Part shown: piece by piece, positions 60,353 through 64,000 of the stretch | How the letters are laid out: the number at the start of each line of letters is the position of its first letter | Position numbering within the stretch: the stretch's first letter is position 1 | NCBI GenBank assembly: GCA_964563755.1 | Contig: CAZLYC010000001.1 | Coordinates: forward strand, 124,001-188,000 | Reading direction: 5' to 3' | DNA length: 64,000 nucleotides | DNA from: JABMQF01 sp964563755 | GTDB lineage: Archaea > Nanobdellota > Nanobdellia > Woesearchaeales > UBA11576 | Translations under genes and position numbers: made by a program | The notes under the pieces: model-generated | Told to the model about the DNA's origin: nothing | Seen by the model: the letters and a program-made list of their open reading frames with translations, nothing else | The model's database searches: none

Positions 60353-61555
60353 TTACTTGCTCAGCGTTATCAGCGTATAATTCTCATCCAAGTACTTATC
60401 CCTCGCCTTGATTATATCTTTCACAGATACTTTCCTTATCTCTTTCTTGTAAGAATCAGCAAGATCCATATCATGAATAAACTCCCAGAAAGCAAGGTCA
60501 TCTGCGCGCTTATGCGAATCCTCATCATCTAAGAGAAGCCTGCCTATTATGTGTTCCTTCGCTTCATTGAGCTCTTTTACTGAAAGGTTTGACAGTTTCT
60601 TTATCTCGTCAAATATTATTCTCTTGCAAAGCTCAAGGTTCTTCCTGTCGCAGTTCAGATAGAACGCAAAGAAACCATAATCCTTCTTGCACTCATGGAC
60701 TGTTCCTACAGAATAAGCAAGACCACGTTTGACCCTGATCTCCTCTGTCACCCTGCCAGATATGCCCTTGGAGAATATGGCTGAAATAACATCCAGGGCA
60801 AAGCTATCCTTATGACTCCTGTCCACAGTCTTGTTTCCAAGAATCATGTAAGCCTGATTTGTGTCCCACTTCTCTTTCTTTATCGTGGGCATGGAATCTT
60901 TAGGTTCAATCACTTCATGCATCTCTGGAACCGGTCTTCTTTTCATACCGCCAAATCTCGATTTCACCAAGGAAACCACATCTGGGACACAACCAACAAC
61001 ACATACGACCATGTTGTTCGGAACATACCATTTCCTGTAGTAAGCGATCATCTGCTCACGCGTCATCGACCTGACAGAATCAAAACGTCCATACACAGGA
61101 TTCTTTGAAGGATGCTTCTTGAATATGCTCTTCTCGAACAGAACCCACTGATACAGCATCGGCTGGTCATCGACCATCTTTATCTCTTCAAGCACCACCT
61201 TACGCTCTTTCTCAAAAATATCTTTCTCAAACGAAGGGTTCTGGAGTATGTCCGCAAGTATATCAAGACCGAGCACAGCATGCTTTTTTGGTACCTTGAC
61301 ATAAAAGAAAGTCCTTTCATTAGAAGTCGCAGCGTTAATCTCACCGCCGATATTCTCAATGGCCTCGCTTATCTCTTTAGCAGAACGGGTCTTTGTGCCC
61401 TCAAATGCCATGTGTTCAAGGAAATGAGACATCCCCGCTATCTTGCTCGGCTCGTTGTTGGAGCCTGTCCCGACGCTAACTTCTATAGCGACAGTATCAG
61501 AATCCCTGTTCTCGTGGATTATCGTGAGACCATTTCCGAGTTTCAACCTCTTCAT
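60353..61555 (-). CDS. M16-family zinc metallopeptidase
   Basis: A 400-aa M16 peptidase. The inverted zinc motif is present as HFLEH (His, Glu, His; about 44-48) and the third ligand Glu follows in the NERTFFYV region about 75 residues later, so it should be active. The C-terminal half is the usual inactive partner domain (RVTEEIRVKRGLAYSV, with the Arg-Tyr substrate motif). M16 enzymes degrade peptides or process precursors. More common in bacteria than archaea. Confidence 0.93.
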   Translation of the reverse strand: MKRLKLGNGLTIIHENRDSDTVAIEVSVGTGSNNEPSKIAGMSHFLEHMAFEGTKTRSAKEISEAIENIGGEINAATSNERTFFYVKVPKKHAVLGLDILADILQNPSFEKDIFEKERKVVLEEIKMVDDQPMLYQWVLFEKSIFKKHPSKNPVYGRFDSVRSMTREQMIAYYRKWYVPNNMVVCVVGCVPDVVSLVKSRFGGMKRRPVPEMHEVIEPKDSMPTIKKEKWDTNQAYMILGNKTVDRSHKDSFALDVISAIFSKGISGRVTEEIRVKRGLAYSVGTVHECKKDYGFFAFYLNCDRKNLELCKRIIFDEIKKLSNLSVKELNEAKEHIIGRLLLDDEDSHKRADDLAFWEFIHDMDLADSYKKEIRKVSVKDIIKARDKYLDENYTLITLSK

Positions 61556-61598
61556 ACATCTCGTTAACTATAAATAGTATTAAAGCTTTGTGAAAAGC

Positions 61599-62669
61599 AT
61601 GAGACTCAAACAGCTTCAGGCAGACATGCAGGCAAAAGGGATAGGACTTGTTCTGCTGTTCAACCTAGATGCAGATAACATAGACCCGAACTTCACTTAC
61701 TTTGCGCAGTACACTGGCTTCGGAGTCCTAGCAATAACAAAGAAAAAATCTGTTCTCATCGTGCCGAAAGCAGAATACCTAAGAGCAAAGAAGACAAGTA
61801 AGATAAGGATAAGGATAGCAAAGAAAAAACTTCTTGATGAAATAAGAAAGACAGTAAAACAGAAGCCAAAACGGATAGGAATAGACAAGAACAGGGTCAC
61901 GCTAAACCTATACCGACGCATAAAGAAAGAGCTTGGTGGAAAATATATCGACATCTCACCTGCTGCGTTCAGGCTAAGGACGTCAAAGACAGGTGAAGAG
62001 ATACTGATAATGCGCGAAGGATGCAGGATTACAGACGAGATAATGCATTCAATGTTCTGGAACTTCAAGAAATTCAAGACAGAAGCAGATGTCTCAGCTT
62101 TCCTGATCAACGAGACCAATAAAAGAGGATTCGGCCTATCATTCAAGCCGATAGTAGCCTCAGGCAAGAATGCAGCAGAACCTCACCACGAGCCAGACAG
62201 TAAACCGCTGAACAAAGGATTCTGCGTAATAGACTTTGGTATAAGATACAGAGGGTACTGCACAGATATCACAAGGACATGCTACCTGGGCAGCCCGACA
62301 GAGAAAGAGATAGCATTGTACTACAAAGTCCTCGATGCACAGATAAGACTCATAGCAATGTGCGAAGAAGGCAAGAGCTTCATCAAGATACATAAGACAG
62401 CACATAAGCTACTCGGCAAAGAGTCAAAGCATTTCACCCACCTGATAGGCCATGGCGTCGGCACTGAGATACATGAAAGCCCGAATCCCAAAAGCACACA
62501 GAGAAGACCGCTCACAAAACTCATGGCTGGCGCAGTCATAACTATAGAGCCTGGCCTATATTATACAAACAAGGCAGGAATAAGGATAGAGGATGACATA
62601 CTGATAACCAAACACGGACCAGAATTGCTAACGAAGACAGGAAAGAACCTGTTGATAATAAGAAGATAA
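61599..62669 (+). CDS. M24-family Xaa-Pro aminopeptidase/dipeptidase
   Basis: A 356-aa M24 pita-bread peptidase. Metal ligands are visible: DFGIRYRGYCTDITR (two Asp, about 210-221), GHGVGTEIHE (His, about 287), TIEPGLY (Glu) and GIRIEDD (Glu near the end). It removes residues before proline. The ATG at 61599 is preferred over the in-frame GTG at 61590 because a TATA-like CTATAAATAG lies about 26 nt upstream of it and the message is then leaderless. Confidence 0.93.
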   Translation: MRLKQLQADMQAKGIGLVLLFNLDADNIDPNFTYFAQYTGFGVLAITKKKSVLIVPKAEYLRAKKTSKIRIRIAKKKLLDEIRKTVKQKPKRIGIDKNRVTLNLYRRIKKELGGKYIDISPAAFRLRTSKTGEEILIMREGCRITDEIMHSMFWNFKKFKTEADVSAFLINETNKRGFGLSFKPIVASGKNAAEPHHEPDSKPLNKGFCVIDFGIRYRGYCTDITRTCYLGSPTEKEIALYYKVLDAQIRLIAMCEEGKSFIKIHKTAHKLLGKESKHFTHLIGHGVGTEIHESPNPKSTQRRPLTKLMAGAVITIEPGLYYTNKAGIRIEDDILITKHGPELLTKTGKNLLIIRR

Positions 62670-62688
62670 AATAAATAAATTATAAAAA

Positions 62689-63768
62689 TTAAATCTTGAA
62701 TTTCCCGTTCTCAGATATGACTTTACCGTCAACTATCAACTTTCCGCCATCACGCAAATCCTTGACAATATCCCAGTGAAGCGCAGAGTCATTGCCGTTC
62801 TTCCTGTTCTTCTTTATGCATTCAGGATAAGCCATGCCGAGAGCAAGATGCACGGTGCCTTCTATCTTCTCGTCGAAAAGAAGATTCTTTGTGTACTTAT
62901 TGATGTTGTAATTGACTCCTATTCCCAGTTCGCCCAAGTAACAAGAGCCATCATCAGTACCTATCAATGCTTTCAAGAGACGCTCATTCTTTTTCGCTGT
63001 TGCTTTCACAACCTTGCCTTTCTTGAACTCAAGATATATGCCTTCAACCTCCTGGCCTGCACGGATTGCAGGGTAAGAGAATTCTATGTGACCTTCAACA
63101 GAGTATTTCTCGGGGGCAGTGAAGACTTCACCATCAGGAACGTTCTTGTCTCCTGCACGGTTTATAGTAATCATGTTCTTTATGCTCATCTTGAGGTCGG
63201 TGTTCTTGCCTATAATCCTGACTTCGCTCGCATTGTTCATGAGCTTTGCCAGCTTCTCATACCTCTCCTGAAGCGCAGGATAGTCTATGTTGCAAGCATT
63301 GAAGAAGAAATCAGTGTATTCCTCAAGAGACATGCCTGCTTCCATCGCAAGAGCATCAGTAGGATAATCACACCCGACCCACCTCTTACCAAGACGGATT
63401 TTTGAGATAGGATTCAATACCTTTGAACGTGTAGCAATCTTTCTTGGGTCGACATTGCTAAGCTCGCGCGTGTTTGTATCGCCGTGTATCCCTATGAACA
63501 CATCAGCTTTCCTTGTCTCAAACAGGGCAACTTCAGGAAACCTCGCAAGCTGCTTGTCAGAAGCGTACTTGAAATATGTGTAAGCCATCCCCGGGAAAGA
63601 TACATGCACTGCAGGATACGCTCCCTTGAGGAGACATAGCTTGTAGACTTCCTTAATCAGGCTTTCCGCAGAAGTATCTCCGCTTATTACCACAAAATCA
63701 TCTTTCTTCACGTTAGTGGAATGCTCAACAAGAATCTTAGCCAGCTTTTTTACCCTTTCATCAACCAT
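62689..63768 (-). CDS. M29-family aminopeptidase (AmpT-like)
   Basis: A 359-aa thermophilic-type M29 metallo-aminopeptidase. Family stretches are VEHSTNVKKDDFVVISG near the start, PDGEVFTAPEK (about 220), EGIYLEFKKGKVVKA, GELGIGVNYNIN (about 285), and the HLALGMAYPE and ALHWDIVKD motifs near the C-terminus that carry metal ligands. The ATG at 63768 is chosen over an ATG 24 nt upstream because a GAGGTG ribosome site lies 6 nt before it. With M16 and M24 genes it forms a peptide-recycling group. Confidence 0.93.
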   Translation of the reverse strand: MVDERVKKLAKILVEHSTNVKKDDFVVISGDTSAESLIKEVYKLCLLKGAYPAVHVSFPGMAYTYFKYASDKQLARFPEVALFETRKADVFIGIHGDTNTRELSNVDPRKIATRSKVLNPISKIRLGKRWVGCDYPTDALAMEAGMSLEEYTDFFFNACNIDYPALQERYEKLAKLMNNASEVRIIGKNTDLKMSIKNMITINRAGDKNVPDGEVFTAPEKYSVEGHIEFSYPAIRAGQEVEGIYLEFKKGKVVKATAKKNERLLKALIGTDDGSCYLGELGIGVNYNINKYTKNLLFDEKIEGTVHLALGMAYPECIKKNRKNGNDSALHWDIVKDLRDGGKLIVDGKVISENGKFKI

Positions 63769-63867
63769 ACTAAGCACCTCTTCACAGCCCAATTACATCC
63801 GAATATTATAAAGCTTATTCTTTAGCGACAACTCAAACCCGGTTAAATCAAAAAATTGAACTTCGTA

Positions 63868-63958
63868 AGTGCCGCGCTCGCATCAACCATCTTTTTGATT
63901 CTATTCGCCCAACTGTAATGTTTTTTGATGTGTTCTCTGAAGCTCGCCAGGCAGCACT
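63868..63958 (-). ncRNA. Structured RNA family, copy 4
   Basis: The closing stem on the minus strand is AGTGCTGC with GCGGCACT: seven Watson-Crick pairs and one G-U wobble. On the plus strand that wobble would be a C-A mismatch, which supports minus-strand transcription. A CTG bulge, the GCGAGC/GCGAGC pairing and the fixed 14-26-18 nt interior are present. It lies 100 nt upstream of the M29 gene. A TATA-like TTTTTATAAAAC is 12-25 nt upstream on the minus strand. The remaining 42 nt to the window edge hold only a plus-strand TATA-like TTTTAAATACC. Confidence 0.7.
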
Positions 63959-64000
63959 GACATTTTGTGTTTTATAAAAAGATACTTTTAAATACCTCCA

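Noticed and set aside
61562..61585. The near-palindromic CTATAAATAG as a TATA box shared by the M16 and M24 genes.
   Set aside because: For the M16 gene the distance would put the transcript start inside the coding sequence; a separate CTTTAATAC box fits it better.
37211..63958. The four repeated elements as a transposon-derived MITE or a CRISPR-like repeat.
   Set aside because: The ends are not constant inverted repeats but covary, no target-site duplication is visible, spacing between copies is 2-19 kb, and there are no cas or transposase genes.

Overview
The window is archaeal. It carries Orc1/Cdc6, both subunits of DNA polymerase D, MCM, the RFC small subunit, an RPA-like protein, TBP, TFE, aIF2-beta, Pelota, ribosomal proteins L34e and L14e, archaeal-type PheRS and TyrRS, and an intron-containing tRNA-Trp. 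Many genes have a TATA-like box about 25-32 nt before the start codon and no room for a leader. Genes inside operons often use a GAGGTG or GGGGG ribosome site instead. The TrmB-like regulator pair, the many secreted Ig-like proteins, the archaeal lipoproteins and the tiny coiled-coil membrane protein suggest a DPANN archaeon. Woesearchaeota or a close relative is my guess from memory, not a proven placement.

Layout. 1-7233 (minus): an Fe-S and sulfur-transfer operon running from a Cys-rich HTH regulator through iscS, iscU, a ThiI-like protein without its PP-loop, a DUF218 protein, a ubiquitin-like sulfur carrier and TtuA. It ends in a very large radical SAM + glycosyltransferase + kinase-like fusion that runs off the window. 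Two back-to-back palindromes sit in the divergent promoter. 7409-10663: a giant Ig/transmembrane surface protein. 10728-11559: tRNA-Trp with two introns, overlapped by a LAGLIDADG homing endonuclease on the other strand. 11646-11860: a replication origin with inverted ORB sites around an AT-rich core, followed by orc1 and polymerase D. 18309-21731: aIF2-beta, a SpoIIM-family protein, an RPA-like protein and an unknown membrane protein.

21724-29004 (minus): a four-gene operon of secreted and membrane proteins. 29054-36662: MCM, TBP, DUF192, acylphosphatase, a TrmB-like regulator, a PD-(D/E)XK protein, ribose-1,5-bisphosphate isomerase, TFE and L34e. 36778-44475: L14e, a membrane protein, PheRS, a second TrmB-like regulator and a membrane/coiled-coil protein. 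44555-48564: acetate metabolism (Pta, AckA, acetyl-CoA synthetase). 48579-49637: Pelota. 49749-56279: an envelope operon ending in three paralogous lipoproteins. 56433-63768: a coiled-coil protein, RFC small subunit, a PRC-barrel protein, TyrRS and three peptidases (M16, M24, M29).

The most novel signal is a family of about 92-nt structured RNA elements in four intergenic copies (37211-37301, 56340-56432, 58692-58786, 63868-63958). The closing stem covaries, the internal GCGAGC/GCGAGC pairing fits tandem sheared G-A pairs on the minus strand, and a conserved 26-nt core lies between variable segments of exactly 14 and 18 nt in every copy. This matches no RNA family I recognise. The radical SAM fusion is the second item of high interest.
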